Below are positions 48,710 through 57,485 of a DNA stretch of 64,000 nt, in pieces. The notes beneath the pieces are model-generated. The model saw nothing but the letters and a program-made list of their open reading frames with translations, was not told where the DNA came from and made no database searches. The DNA is taken from positions 16,847 to 80,846 of the forward strand of contig JADZEI010000028.1 of NCBI GenBank assembly GCA_020850615.1. Reading direction: 5' to 3'. Both the position numbers and the translations under genes were made by a program. This DNA comes from Dehalococcoidia bacterium. GTDB lineage: Bacteria > Chloroflexota > Dehalococcoidia > Tepidiformales > Tepidiformaceae. Each line of letters starts with the position of its first letter. Position 1 is the stretch's first letter.

Positions 48710-48737
48710 CCCCTCGCCCGCCGCAGCGGGAGAGGGG
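48710..48737. repeat. Dispersed hairpin repeat (copy A)
   Basis: CCCCTC-g-CCCGC / GCGGG-a-GAGGGG stem with loop CGCA, then a GGCCGGGGGG-type G tract and TGAGGG. The 3' half recurs at 57391. Such elements are spread through many GC-rich genomes between genes. Confidence 0.6.
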
Positions 48738-48789
48738 GCCGGGGGGTGAGGGTTTGCTTCTTCGCCCTTCGACGTTCGCCTTTTGTCCC

Positions 48790-49662
48790 CTACGCCGGCA
48801 GCCGCGCCAGCAGGTTCTCGTACAGCTCCGGCGTCACCGGCCGCACCACCCGGCCCGCGCCCGTCCACCACAGCCACTTCCAGTCCCCCGTCGCCCGCGG
48901 CTGCTCCGCCGGCTGGTCGAGCTGCCGCTCCTTGCTCGCCAGCATCAGGTGGTAGTGGCTCCCCAGCGGCACCGTCTCGTTCACGATGCCGATCCAGTAC
49001 TGCATCTCGCCGTCGTCCACCGAAAACGTCGTGCCCAGGTAGCGGTACTGCCCGCCGATCGGCCGCGAGGCGCTGTTCGTGTACGTCGCCCGGTCGCCGA
49101 ACCGCTTGCGCACCGCCGCCGCCCCCAGCGCGTACAGCCGGTTCGTCGTGATCGCCTCGTCCAGCGGCACCGCACCCAGCCCGAGGATGTCGCGCAGCAC
49201 GAACTCCGTGTACTGCTTCGCCAGCGGGTCCGGGTCGTCCTCGATCGCCTCGATGACCTGCAGCCACGTGACCGCCTGCCACCCCGCCGGCGCATCCTGC
49301 GCGTGGAGGCTCACCATCACCAGCGCCGGCGCCGCGTCCCATTCCGTGCGGAACGACTCCAGCGCCGGCAGGCGGCGCTGGTCGCTCGCCGCCTCCACCT
49401 GCACCTCGACGATCGCCCGCCGCCCGCCTTCGAACGTCAGCAGCAGGTCCGCGATCGCCGCGTCGCCGAGCCGCGGCTGCACTTCGACCACCGCCAGCTC
49501 CTCCCCGGCCGCGCCCGCTGCTTCGGCCAGGAGCCGCGTGAGCAGCACCTGCCCGCGCTTCAGGAAGTACGCGAGCCCCGACGTGCAGTAGTTCTCGAAC
49601 GGCGTCGCCGGCGAACCCGGGCGGTAGGCGGAGAGCATGGTGAAGAGGTTGGCATCGGCCAT
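48790..49662 (-). CDS. Hypothetical protein with a nuclease-like N-terminal domain
   Basis: A 290-residue soluble protein. The N-terminal part contains VEVQPRLGDAAIADLLLTFEGGRRAIVEVQVEA; its D...(9-12)...ExQ spacing looks like a PD-(D/E)xK nuclease core with Gln replacing Lys. The second half (GGQYRYLGTTFSVDDGEMQYWIGIVNETV) is unknown. I do not recognise a family. ATG start, with the dispersed hairpin just beyond its stop. It may be a degenerate restriction or defence nuclease. Confidence 0.5.
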   Translation of the reverse strand: MADANLFTMLSAYRPGSPATPFENYCTSGLAYFLKRGQVLLTRLLAEAAGAAGEELAVVEVQPRLGDAAIADLLLTFEGGRRAIVEVQVEAASDQRRLPALESFRTEWDAAPALVMVSLHAQDAPAGWQAVTWLQVIEAIEDDPDPLAKQYTEFVLRDILGLGAVPLDEAITTNRLYALGAAAVRKRFGDRATYTNSASRPIGGQYRYLGTTFSVDDGEMQYWIGIVNETVPLGSHYHLMLASKERQLDQPAEQPRATGDWKWLWWTGAGRVVRPVTPELYENLLARLPA

Positions 49663-49699
49663 GAACCCAGTATCGCGAATGGGGATCCCCCGGGCCAGT

Positions 49700-50128
49700 T
49701 CAGTCCACGTACCCGACGATTACCACCTGGCTCGTGTCGCACGATGGGTCCGGGGGCGTAGTCAGGAAGTCTGCCTCCCGCCACCAATCGAACGTGCCGC
49801 CGCCGGATCGGAACTCCTCGCCGACGCGGAACCTCTTACCGAGGACGGTGAGCACGCCCTTCTCTTCGTCGTACCGCGAATCCGAGGGGAACAGCGGGAG
49901 GTCGCTGCCCACGTACAGGCAGTGCCCCTCCTGCCTCAGGATCCCAACCAGGAGGGCATCGTTTCCGTTCACCTGGCCGCCGTACCGCGGCAACCATGGC
50001 ACCGTCGGCCCGTCCGGCGTCACGTACGGCAGCAGGTAGCGCCACGCCAGCACCAGCGCGACAGCCAGCCCCACCGCGAACACCACCAGCTGCGGGCGCG
50101 ACGCCCACGTAAACTCCGCCCACCGCAT
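49700..50128 (-). CDS. Membrane-anchored hypothetical protein with a sortase-like fragment
   Basis: A 142-residue protein with one N-terminal transmembrane segment (LVVFAVGLAVALVLAWRYLLPYV) and a small secreted domain holding two Cys (HCLYVG and SCDTSQVVIVGYVD) that may form a disulfide. The end DTSQVVIVGYVD has a strand-like look. I do not recognise the family. ATG 50128 with the hydrophobic segment in the right place; the longer frame has a poor N-terminus. Confidence 0.5.
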   Translation of the reverse strand: MRWAEFTWASRPQLVVFAVGLAVALVLAWRYLLPYVTPDGPTVPWLPRYGGQVNGNDALLVGILRQEGHCLYVGSDLPLFPSDSRYDEEKGVLTVLGKRFRVGEEFRSGGGTFDWWREADFLTTPPDPSCDTSQVVIVGYVD

Positions 50129-50283
50129 ACCATTCCTACGCCGCCCCTTGCCCCGCAGATGCCCGTCTGCCCGAACATCGCATCTTTCTCGCAATCCACA
50201 TCGATTTTACGCAACGTACCTATTACGACAGCCCCGCCCCGGTTAGCGTGTTCAGTCCGGCGGGGGAGGTTGGGAGACCCCAC

Positions 50284-50859
50284 ATGGCGTTTGAATGGCA
50301 AAAAGGGCGGCCGGAGGACATGCCGGCCCAGCAGGGACAGGAGCACCACGAGGCCCCGCAGCATACCCCTGCGCCCGCGCACGACGGCGCGAGCATCCTC
50401 GACGAGCGCTCCGAATTCGACGGGCGCTTCAACTGCGGCCGCGACCTCCTCGTCAAGGGCAAGGCCAAGGGCGAAATCGAGTGCCGCGGCACGCTCACCA
50501 TCGACATCGGCGGCCAGGTCGAGGCCAGGGTCGACGCCCTCAACGCCTACATCGCCGGCACCTACGAGGGCACGATGACCTGTACCGGCCGCGTCGAGCT
50601 CGCCAGCGAGTGCCGCGTCTCCGGCGAAGTCACCGCCGGCACCCTCGTCATCCAGGACGGCGCACGCATCTCCGGTAAGGTCACAACCACCGGCGGCTCG
50701 GCCGGCGGCGCCAACCTGCTCGAATTCGAGCGCAGCGAAAAGAAGCCCGCCCCCGCGGCGAGCGCACCCGCCGAAACCGCCGCGCCCGAACCCGCCGATG
50801 TCCCCGCCGCGATGACCCCCGTCTCGCGCCCCTCCGTCGGCTCCCGCCGCACCAGCTGA
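50284..50859 (+). CDS. Bactofilin (DUF583 beta-helix cytoskeleton protein)
   Basis: A 191-residue protein. The central domain (about 48-150) is a right-handed beta-helix built from short repeats: DGRFNCGRDLLVKGKAKGEIECRGTLTIDIGGQVEARVDALNAYIAGTYEGTMTCTGRVELASECRVSGEVTAGTLVIQDGARISGKV, broken here by context. Bactofilins form filaments that fix cell shape or localise enzymes. The N-terminal 45 and C-terminal 40 residues are disordered and rich in Ala and Pro. ATG 50284 follows a GGGGGAGGTTGGGAG ribosome site. No partner gene such as a peptidoglycan hydrolase is adjacent. Confidence 0.88.
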   Translation: MAFEWQKGRPEDMPAQQGQEHHEAPQHTPAPAHDGASILDERSEFDGRFNCGRDLLVKGKAKGEIECRGTLTIDIGGQVEARVDALNAYIAGTYEGTMTCTGRVELASECRVSGEVTAGTLVIQDGARISGKVTTTGGSAGGANLLEFERSEKKPAPAASAPAETAAPEPADVPAAMTPVSRPSVGSRRTS

Positions 50860-50980
50860 CCCCATACCCGCGCGCCTCGCCCGGCCACCCCGCCGGGCGG
50901 CGCGCCCTATCCCCGGTCGCACGCTGGTCAGCACTCCCTCTCGCAGCGCCCCGATGTCCCGGCCCGCCGGAGATCAGGAG

Positions 50981-51420
50981 CCCGCGCGTGAGCGAGGGGT
51001 AGGGCCGCGCCCCGGCACCCACGGCCCCACCATCAGCCACCTGCCTACCATCAGCAGCCCGCGCCATCAGTAGCCCGCGCGTGAGCGAGGGCAGGGCCGC
51101 GTCCCGGCACCCACGTTCTTCGACCAGCCACCCCTTGTGCATCAGCAGCCCGCGCGTGAGCGAGGGCAGGGCCGCGCCCCGGCACCCACGGCCCCACCAT
51201 CAGCCACCCCGCGCGCCACCTGCAGCCCGCGCGTGAGCGAGGGCAGGGCCGCGCCCCCGCACCCGCGTACCCACCACCTGCGGCCCGCGCCATCAGTAGC
51301 GCGCGCGTGAGCGAGCGCCCGGCCGCGCCCCGGCACCCCTGTCCCCTCGAACAGCCCCCGTCCGCCATCAGTAGCGCGGGCGTGAGCGAGGGCAGGGCCG
51401 CACACCCGGCACCCCCCGCC
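50981..51420. repeat. Six-copy intergenic tandem repeat, period about 75 bases
   Basis: A core that begins CCCGCGCGTGAGCGAGGGCA and continues through GGGCCGCGCCCCGGCACC recurs at 50981, 51074, 51149, 51226, 51300 and 51375, spaced 93, 75, 77, 74 and 75 bases. Units are linked by CATCAGTAGC- or CATCAGCAGC-like joints. No convincing gene occupies 50860-51561; the many open frames here are repeat translations. The block ends just before the CAT tRNA. Confidence 0.85.
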
Positions 51421-51428
51421 CCAAAACA

Positions 51429-51461
51429 AAGCGGCCATGACCCACAGGGCCACGGCCGCTT
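51429..51461. terminator. Possible hairpin after the repeat block
   Basis: AAGCGGCC and GGCCGCTT, 17 bases apart. It could end transcripts from bactofilin or from the tRNA on the other strand. Confidence 0.35.
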
Positions 51462-51561
51462 ACCACATCGAACACCCCACGAAGCGCTCCACCACCTCCC
51501 AACCAGCGAAAATCGAAAACCGAAAATCGCAAGTCGGGGGACGGGCCGCGGGGAGGGGACA

Positions 51562-51634
51562 TGGGCCCGCCGGGATTCGAACCCAGGACCAACCGGTTAT
51601 GAGCCGGCCGCTCTAACCGCTGAGCTACGGGCCC
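51562..51634 (-). tRNA. tRNA with CAT anticodon (Met, or Ile2 with lysidine)
   Basis: A complete 73-base cloverleaf. The acceptor is GGGCCCG with CGGGCCC and discriminator A; the D arm is GCTC..GAGC; the anticodon loop is CTCATAA; the T arm has TTCGAAT. No CCA is encoded. The D loop (AGCGGTTA) and the TTGGTC after the anticodon stem resemble tRNA-Ile2 (ileX) more than elongator Met, but this cannot be fixed by eye. Sequence is free of the initiator C1-A72 mismatch, so it is not initiator tRNA. Confidence 0.9.
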
Positions 51635-51667
51635 CCGCGGGCAGTATACGCATGCGCTACCGCGAGC

Positions 51668-52231
51668 TTACCAGCGCCGGCCGCCGCCACCGCCGCCGCC
51701 CCGCCGATCCCGGTCGCCACCGCGCCGGCCGCCGCGATCACCGCGTTCGCCGCCGCCGAAGCCGCCACCGAAATCGCCGAAGCCGCCGCCGTAGCCGCCG
51801 CCACCACCACCGCCGTAGCCGCCACCGCCGCCGCTGAAACCGCCGCCACCGCCGCTGCGGCCACCGCCGCCGCCACCAAAGCCACCGCCGCCGCTCCGGC
51901 CACCGCCGAAGCCGCCGCCACCCGCACCACGCGGCTGGGGCTGGAAGCAGTCGCTGCAGTAGACCGGCCGGTCACCGCGAGGCTGGAAGGGGACCTTCGC
52001 TTCTTTGCCGCACGAAGCGCACGGCACCGTGAACATCTCACGATCCGGGCGGGCAGGCGCCCCGCCCCCGCCGCCACCGCCGGCGTCGCCCTTGCGCGCC
52101 CGGCGGCAGTTCACGCACCGCCGCGGCTCGTTCGTGAAGCCCTTCGATGCGTGGAATTCCTGCTCACCCGCGGTGAATGTGAATGCTGCCCCGCAGTCAA
52201 TGCAGGTGAGCGTTTTGTCGGTGTAGGACAC
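51668..52231 (-). CDS. Zinc-ribbon protein with a glycine-rich RGG tail
   Basis: A 187-residue protein. Two zinc sites occur in the first 105 residues: CIDCGAAFTF...RRCVNCRRAR (CxxC/CxxC), and VPCASCGKEAKVPF...YCSDCF (CxxC/CxxC). The last 85 residues are almost only Gly, Arg, Asp, Phe and Tyr with GGGFGGGR- and RGG-like repeats, as in RNA-binding or phase-separating proteins. An RNA or ribosome role is plausible. GTG start with a perfect AGGAGGTC ribosome site. The 359 bases upstream of the start (52232-52590) show no gene. Confidence 0.75.
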   Translation of the reverse strand: MSYTDKTLTCIDCGAAFTFTAGEQEFHASKGFTNEPRRCVNCRRARKGDAGGGGGGGAPARPDREMFTVPCASCGKEAKVPFQPRGDRPVYCSDCFQPQPRGAGGGGFGGGRSGGGGFGGGGGGRSGGGGGFSGGGGGYGGGGGGGYGGGFGDFGGGFGGGERGDRGGRRGGDRDRRGGGGGGGRRW

Positions 52232-52590
52232 CCGACGACCTCCTGAGTGTTTCCTGGATCCCTACGGTCATCGAGCACCTGAACGAGATAGCCTCTCCGT
52301 GAGGCCGATGGAACGTGAGAGCCACCTCTAACGGTATCAGCCGCGAACCTGCGTGTCATCAAGATTCGTGCAGATCTCCACGTTCGCGAACCATCCGCGC
52401 CGCTCGTCCGTTTCGGGGGAAAAAGGCAGTGGAGGGCCGGGACGATGAGATAACCGACTCCGATGACGCGGGCTACCCAATACAGCTCTTCAGGTCTCTG
52501 CCCCGGCCCTCTGCCAGCGACTATAGGCCCGCGGCCGAACCGCGCGGGTTGCAAAACGCCCCCGCGACATTACTTACCCGTATCACCGGC

Positions 52591-55050
52591 TCACCCCAGC
52601 CGCGGCAACTCCTGCTCCAGCGTCTCCACCGGCGCGAACAGGTCGCCCAGTTCCTCCACGCGCCGCAGCACATCGTCGCTTTCGAACGAGAGCAGCCCCG
52701 GGTCGCCCAGCTCGATCGCCCGCGCCACCTCGTCCCAGGTAACCGGCGTCGAGACCGTCGGCCGCTCCCGCGCGCGCAGCGAGTACACCGCGATCGTCGA
52801 CTTGTGGTCATCGTTCTGGCTCCAGTCGATGAACACCTTCCCCGTCCGCAGCGACTTCGTCATCGACGAGACCACCCGGTCCGGGTGCTGCCGCTCCATC
52901 AGCATCGCGATCGCCTGCGCGAACGGCTTCGTCTCGTCGTACGTCACCGGCCTGTTCAGCGGCACGTAGATCTGCATCCCCTTCGAACCGGACGTCTTCG
53001 GGAACGACTGCAGCCCCAGTGTCTCGAACAGCTCCCGCAGCCAGATAGCCACCTGCGCGCAGTCGATGATGTTCGCCGGCGGCCCCGGGTCCAGGTCGAA
53101 CACCACCATCGTGGGCTGCAGCACCTCCGGTGCCCGCGCGAGCAACGGGTGGAGCTCCAGCGCCGCCAGGTTCGCCAGCCACGCCAGCGTCGGCAGGTCG
53201 TTCACGAGGCAGTAGTTGATCACGTCGCTGTTCGTGCCCACCCGCGCCTTCTCCACCCACGTCGGTGCGTGCGAAGGGCACTGCTTCTCGTAGAAGTGCG
53301 GCCCCTGTGCGCCGTCGGGGTACCGCTTCAGCGTCATCGGCCGCTGCGCCACGTGCGGGACCATCACCGGCGCGATCCGCGTGTAGTAGTCGATCACCCG
53401 CGCCTTCGTGAACCCCGTCCCGGCGTACATCTCCTTGTCCAGGTTCGAAAGCACCAGCCGCCGCCCCTCCACCTCGACCTCGACCCGCTGGCCCTTCGTC
53501 TTCGGCCCCGCCGGGCGCTTGCCCGCGCCGCGCGCCGCCCGGGCCCCCACGCCCGGCCGCCCGACCACCACCGGCGGCTCGTCCATCGGCTCGGTGCCTT
53601 CCCGCACGATCATGCGCGGCGGCTTGTCGTTGCGAAGGCCCTTGAACGACGGGTGCCGCAGCGTCCCCGCCTCCGTCCACTCGGTGAAGTCCACCTCCGC
53701 GACGAGCTCCGGCTCCACGAAACAGGACCCGGATTCCGGCTCGCCGGCATCGAACGGGCTCGTCGCCCGCTGTCCGCGTTTGAGCTCCGCCATCAGCTTC
53801 CGCAGCAGCCGGTCGTCGAAACCGGTGCCCACCTTGCCCGCGAAGATGAACCGCTGCTCGCGCCCGGCCGCCTCGGCCTGCGACGGCGTGGAGTCGTAGT
53901 ACCCGAGGAGCAGCGCCCCGAACGCGTCCTCGCGGTTCCCCGCCCCCGGGGTCCACCCCCCGATGACGAACTCCTGGCGCAGGCTGTTCTTCACCTTCAG
54001 CCAGGCAGTGCTCCGTCGCCCCGCCTCGTACGGGCTGTCCAGCCGCTTCGCGACCACCCCCTCGAGCCCGCCGGCCTTGCTCGCCTCGAGCATCGCTGGC
54101 CCGTCGCCGGCGTGGTACGGCGGCGTCTGCCAGCACGGCCCGGTCAGAGCGAGCCCCTCCAGCAGCCGCCGCCGCTCCGTGTACGGCAGCTGCATCGTCG
54201 AGCGCCCGTCCAGGTAGAGAAGGTCGAAGATCATGTACACGACCGGCGTGTCCGCCACCCGCCGCCGGATGTCGTTCGGCTTCGCCAGGTTCATCCGCTG
54301 CTGCAGCCGCTCGAACCGGGGCACGCCATCCGCGTCGGGCGCGACGATTTCGCCGTCGAGCACCACCTCCGTGAGCCCCAGCTCCTCGCCGAGCTCCGCC
54401 AGCTCCGGGTACTGCTTCGTGATGTCGAGCAGGTTCCGGCTCTGCAGCCGGACCCGCCCGCCCTGCACGTACGCGATCGCCCGGATGCCGTCCCACTTCA
54501 CTTCGAACGCGTGGTTCGCGTCATCCTTCGGCAACCCCGAGAGCTTCGCCAGCATCGGCACGACCTGCTCGGGCATCGGCTCCCGCTCCGGGTCCTCCGG
54601 CGGATCCATCCGGTGGACCATCCAGTTCTTCCCCTCCGTCTGGAAGAGGACGTACTTCCCCCGCGCGCGCTTCCCGTGCAGCGTCACGATCACTTCGCTA
54701 TCGCGGAACTTCTCCGTCTCATACGTGCCCTGGTCCCAGAGGATGACTCGGCCGCCGCCGTACTCGCCCTTCGGGATCTCGCCCTCGAAGTCGTAGTAGC
54801 TCAGCGGGTGGTCTTCCGTGTGTACCGCCAGGTTGTTCACCGACTTGTCGACCGGTAGCCCCTTTGGCACTGCCCACGAAACGAGCACGCCGTCCCGTTC
54901 GAGGCGGAAGTCCCAGTGCAGCGCCGTCGCGTGGTGCTCCTGGATCACGAACCGCGGCAGCCCGTCCGGCGCGACCGCGGGTTCGCCCTCCGGCTCCGGG
55001 GTGCGCTCGAAGTCGCGCATGTTGCGGTAGGTGTCGAGCCGGTCGGACAT
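52591..55050 (-). CDS. ligD: Multifunctional DNA ligase LigD (NHEJ)
   Basis: An 819-residue protein with three domains in the order phosphoesterase, ligase, polymerase. The phosphoesterase (1-150) has the HHATALHWDFRLE block; the ATP ligase has the adenylation Lys185 in EVKWDGIRA and the final motif FAGKVGTGFDDRLL in its OB fold; the polymerase (500-819) has VVFDLDPGP with the DxD metal pair and KTSGSKGMQIYVPL. LigD repairs double-strand breaks with Ku, adding or trimming bases before sealing. This order is the Pseudomonas type, not the mycobacterial one. No ku gene lies in the window. ATG 55050 was chosen at the domain start. Confidence 0.96.
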   Translation of the reverse strand: MSDRLDTYRNMRDFERTPEPEGEPAVAPDGLPRFVIQEHHATALHWDFRLERDGVLVSWAVPKGLPVDKSVNNLAVHTEDHPLSYYDFEGEIPKGEYGGGRVILWDQGTYETEKFRDSEVIVTLHGKRARGKYVLFQTEGKNWMVHRMDPPEDPEREPMPEQVVPMLAKLSGLPKDDANHAFEVKWDGIRAIAYVQGGRVRLQSRNLLDITKQYPELAELGEELGLTEVVLDGEIVAPDADGVPRFERLQQRMNLAKPNDIRRRVADTPVVYMIFDLLYLDGRSTMQLPYTERRRLLEGLALTGPCWQTPPYHAGDGPAMLEASKAGGLEGVVAKRLDSPYEAGRRSTAWLKVKNSLRQEFVIGGWTPGAGNREDAFGALLLGYYDSTPSQAEAAGREQRFIFAGKVGTGFDDRLLRKLMAELKRGQRATSPFDAGEPESGSCFVEPELVAEVDFTEWTEAGTLRHPSFKGLRNDKPPRMIVREGTEPMDEPPVVVGRPGVGARAARGAGKRPAGPKTKGQRVEVEVEGRRLVLSNLDKEMYAGTGFTKARVIDYYTRIAPVMVPHVAQRPMTLKRYPDGAQGPHFYEKQCPSHAPTWVEKARVGTNSDVINYCLVNDLPTLAWLANLAALELHPLLARAPEVLQPTMVVFDLDPGPPANIIDCAQVAIWLRELFETLGLQSFPKTSGSKGMQIYVPLNRPVTYDETKPFAQAIAMLMERQHPDRVVSSMTKSLRTGKVFIDWSQNDDHKSTIAVYSLRARERPTVSTPVTWDEVARAIELGDPGLLSFESDDVLRRVEELGDLFAPVETLEQELPRLG

Positions 55051-55192
55051 AACGGCGGGGGTCTCCGTACGCCAAACAGTAGCATGCGAGCAGCTCCCGC
55101 AGCAGGCGCCGCCGCGGATCGCCAGATCCTTGCCACACCGCTGCCAATCCACGCGCCCGGCGGCGTAGACTGCGCCCGGAGGAGGGACAGCG

Positions 55193-56416
55193 ATGGCCGC
55201 ATTGGATGGCATGAATGTGCTCGACCTGACGCAGTACGAGGCCGGCACCACCTGCACGCAGTATCTCGCCTGGTTCGGCGCCCGCGTGGTCAAGATCGAA
55301 CCCCTGCACGGCGAACCCGGCCGCGCCTCCGAAGGCCCCGGCAAGGATTCGCTCTACTTCCTGAGCTTCAACCACAACAAGCGCAGCGTCGCCCTGGACC
55401 TCGCCAGCCCTGAAGGCCGCGAGATCTTCCTCGCGATGCTCCCGAAGTTCGATGCCGTCGTGGAGAACTTCGCCCTCGGCGCCATGGACAAGCTCAACCT
55501 CGGCTACGACGTCCTCAAGCAGCACAACCCCGCGATCATCTACGCCTCCATCAAGGGCTTCGGCGAATCGGGGCCCTACGCGGGCTTCAAGTCCTTCGAC
55601 TGGGTCGCCCAGGCCGCCGGCGGCGCCTTCAGCGTCACCGGCGAACCCGATGGCCCGCCGATGAAGCCCGGCGCCACCGTCGGCGACACCGGCTCCGGCA
55701 TGCACGCCGCTATGGGCGTCCTCGCCGCCTACGTCCAGCGCCTCCGCACCGGCGAGGGCCAGAAGGTCGAAGTCTCGATGCAGGAGACCGTCTTCAACTT
55801 CATGCGCCAGCAGCTCTCCCTCCGCGAGCGCCGCGACGGGCCGGTCCCCCGCCGGGGCAACAAGCTCGGCCTCCCGCCCACGGACCTCTACCCCTGCGCG
55901 CCCGGCGGCTCGAACGACTGGGCCTTCATCATGCCCATCACATCGCGCATGTTCGACACCCTGCTCATCACCATCGACCGCCCGGACCTCGTCGGCGACC
56001 CGCGCTTCGCCACCGTCGCCGAGCGCCTGAATCACGGCCCCGAGCTCTACGAGATCATCTCCGAGTGGACCCGGAAGCGCACCAAGTTCGAGGTGATGGA
56101 GGCGCTCGGCGCCGCCGGCGTCCCGTGCAGCGCCGTCTACGACAGCGACGACCTCTTCCGCGACAAGCACCTCATCGCCCGCGACCGCATCGTCGAGTAC
56201 CAGTACCCCGACCGCGGCCGCGTCGTCATGCAGGCGCCGCCCATCGCGATGAGTGCGTCGAAAGTCGACATGGTCCGCGCCCCGCTGCTCGGCGAGCACA
56301 CCGTCGAAGTGCTCCAGGCCGAACTCGGCCTCACCGACGAGCAGATCGCCGGCCTCGCCCAGCGCGGCATCCTCCACGCCCGCCAGTCCGCAGGGGCCGG
56401 GGCCGCAGCCGGGTGA
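55193..56416 (+). CDS. Family III CoA-transferase (CaiB/BaiF)
   Basis: A 407-residue CaiB/BaiF-type CoA transferase. The catalytic Asp165 is present in the PGATVGDTGSGMHAAMG motif; the N-terminus (LDGMNVLDLTQYEAGTTCTQYLAWFGARVVKIEP) is standard. It moves CoA between carboxylic acids. GGAGGAGG precedes ATG 55193. Its stop overlaps the methyltransferase start by 4 bases (GTGA). Substrate unknown; 98 to 140 bases separate it from divergent ligD. Confidence 0.9.
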   Translation: MAALDGMNVLDLTQYEAGTTCTQYLAWFGARVVKIEPLHGEPGRASEGPGKDSLYFLSFNHNKRSVALDLASPEGREIFLAMLPKFDAVVENFALGAMDKLNLGYDVLKQHNPAIIYASIKGFGESGPYAGFKSFDWVAQAAGGAFSVTGEPDGPPMKPGATVGDTGSGMHAAMGVLAAYVQRLRTGEGQKVEVSMQETVFNFMRQQLSLRERRDGPVPRRGNKLGLPPTDLYPCAPGGSNDWAFIMPITSRMFDTLLITIDRPDLVGDPRFATVAERLNHGPELYEIISEWTRKRTKFEVMEALGAAGVPCSAVYDSDDLFRDKHLIARDRIVEYQYPDRGRVVMQAPPIAMSASKVDMVRAPLLGEHTVEVLQAELGLTDEQIAGLAQRGILHARQSAGAGAAAG

Positions 56417-57216
56417 CCGGCGTCGAGCTCCCGCACCCCGCCTATCCGCGCGCCTCGTCCTACGACGCCGGCTGGGTTGCCGCGAACAACATGGGCCCGC
56501 ACCCGCTCTGGCTCGCCGAGTGGCTCTGCGAGGCCATGGCCCTCCAGCCCGGCATGCGCGTCCTCGACTTCGGCTGCGGCACGGCGCTCACCTCCGTCTT
56601 CCTCGCCCGCGAATTCGGCGTCCAGGTCTGGGCCGCCGACCTCTGGATCGCGCCTACGGAGAACCTCGCCCGCATCGAAGCCGCCGGCGTCGCCGACCGC
56701 GTCTTCCCGCTCCGCGCCGAGGCCCACGCGCTCCCCTTCGCCCACGGCTTCTTCGACGCCGCCATCAGCATCGACGCCTACCACTACTTCGGCACGGACG
56801 ACCTCTACCTGTCCTACTTCGCGCCGTTCCTCAGGCCCGGCGCCCGGTTCGGCATCGCCGTCCCCGGGCTGGTCAACGCCTTCGAATCCGTCCCGGCCCA
56901 CCTCGAGCCCTACTGGGAACCGGACTTCTGGACCTTCCACACCGCCGCCTGGTGGCAGCGCCACTTGGAACGCAGCGGCCAGCTCACCGCCGTCCACGCA
57001 GACGACCTCGATCGCGGCTGGGAAGACTGGGCTCGCTGGCTCGAGTTCTGCGCCACCCACGGCGCCCGCACCAGCGAACGCGAGCTCGAAATGGTCCGCA
57101 CCGACGCCAGCCGCAACCTCACCTTCGTCCGCTGCACCGCCACCCGCCGCCCGGGCGCCGCAGGCGTAGTCGCGGAGCATCGGCTCCGCGGCCCCCAGGA
57201 TCACGCCCCGCGGTAG
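56413..57216 (+). CDS. SAM-dependent methyltransferase
   Basis: A 267-residue class I methyltransferase. Motif I is VLDFGCGTALTS (residues 50-61), the acidic ribose contact follows in WAADLWIAPTENL, and AEAHALPFAHGFFDAAISIDAYHYFG is motifs II-III. It opens with an N-terminal stretch like small-molecule methyltransferases. GTG start overlapping the CoA-transferase stop by 4 bases, so the two are probably cotranscribed. Its substrate is not evident. Confidence 0.82.
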   Translation: MTGVELPHPAYPRASSYDAGWVAANNMGPHPLWLAEWLCEAMALQPGMRVLDFGCGTALTSVFLAREFGVQVWAADLWIAPTENLARIEAAGVADRVFPLRAEAHALPFAHGFFDAAISIDAYHYFGTDDLYLSYFAPFLRPGARFGIAVPGLVNAFESVPAHLEPYWEPDFWTFHTAAWWQRHLERSGQLTAVHADDLDRGWEDWARWLEFCATHGARTSERELEMVRTDASRNLTFVRCTATRRPGAAGVVAEHRLRGPQDHAPR

Positions 57217-57332
57217 CCCGCAACCATGTCCTGCCAGCCCGCAACGCACGTCTCGACCATGATCACGGAACACCAACTCCCCTCTGCTCTGAAAATAGCC
57301 CCGTGGTTCCGGACATCTGGATTCGTTATTCG

Positions 57333-57360
57333 TTGACTCTCCCTGACGAGAGTCGATTTT
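57333..57360 (+). terminator. Terminator behind the methyltransferase
   Basis: GACTCTC-CCTGAC-GAGAGTC followed by GATTTTC, 120 bases past the methyltransferase stop. Good form, but distant. Confidence 0.5.
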
Positions 57361-57390
57361 CATCCGCCATCCTGGCCCTTTGCCATGGTG

Positions 57391-57420
57391 TCTCCCTCCG
57401 GGAGAGGGGCCGGGGGTGAG
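57391..57420. repeat. Dispersed hairpin repeat (copy B)
   Basis: TCTCCC-TCC-GGGAGA followed by a GGGCCGGGGG-type G tract and TGAGGG, shared with the copy at 48710. Confidence 0.55.
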
Positions 57421-57485
57421 GGCTGTCGCGGTGGAAGAAGGCCCAGGCCCCGTTTTCAGCGCAGAGAAGTAGGGAAGAGGGCGGG

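Noticed and set aside
46703..49342. A reading frame of 879 codons on the minus strand
   Set aside because: Only its last 304 codons are a real hydrolase; the rest is the shadow of the AcuI-like gene on the other strand, with no start or family support.
50981..51453. Open frames in the 75-base repeat block
   Set aside because: They are repeat translations with different content in each frame; no ribosome sites or families.
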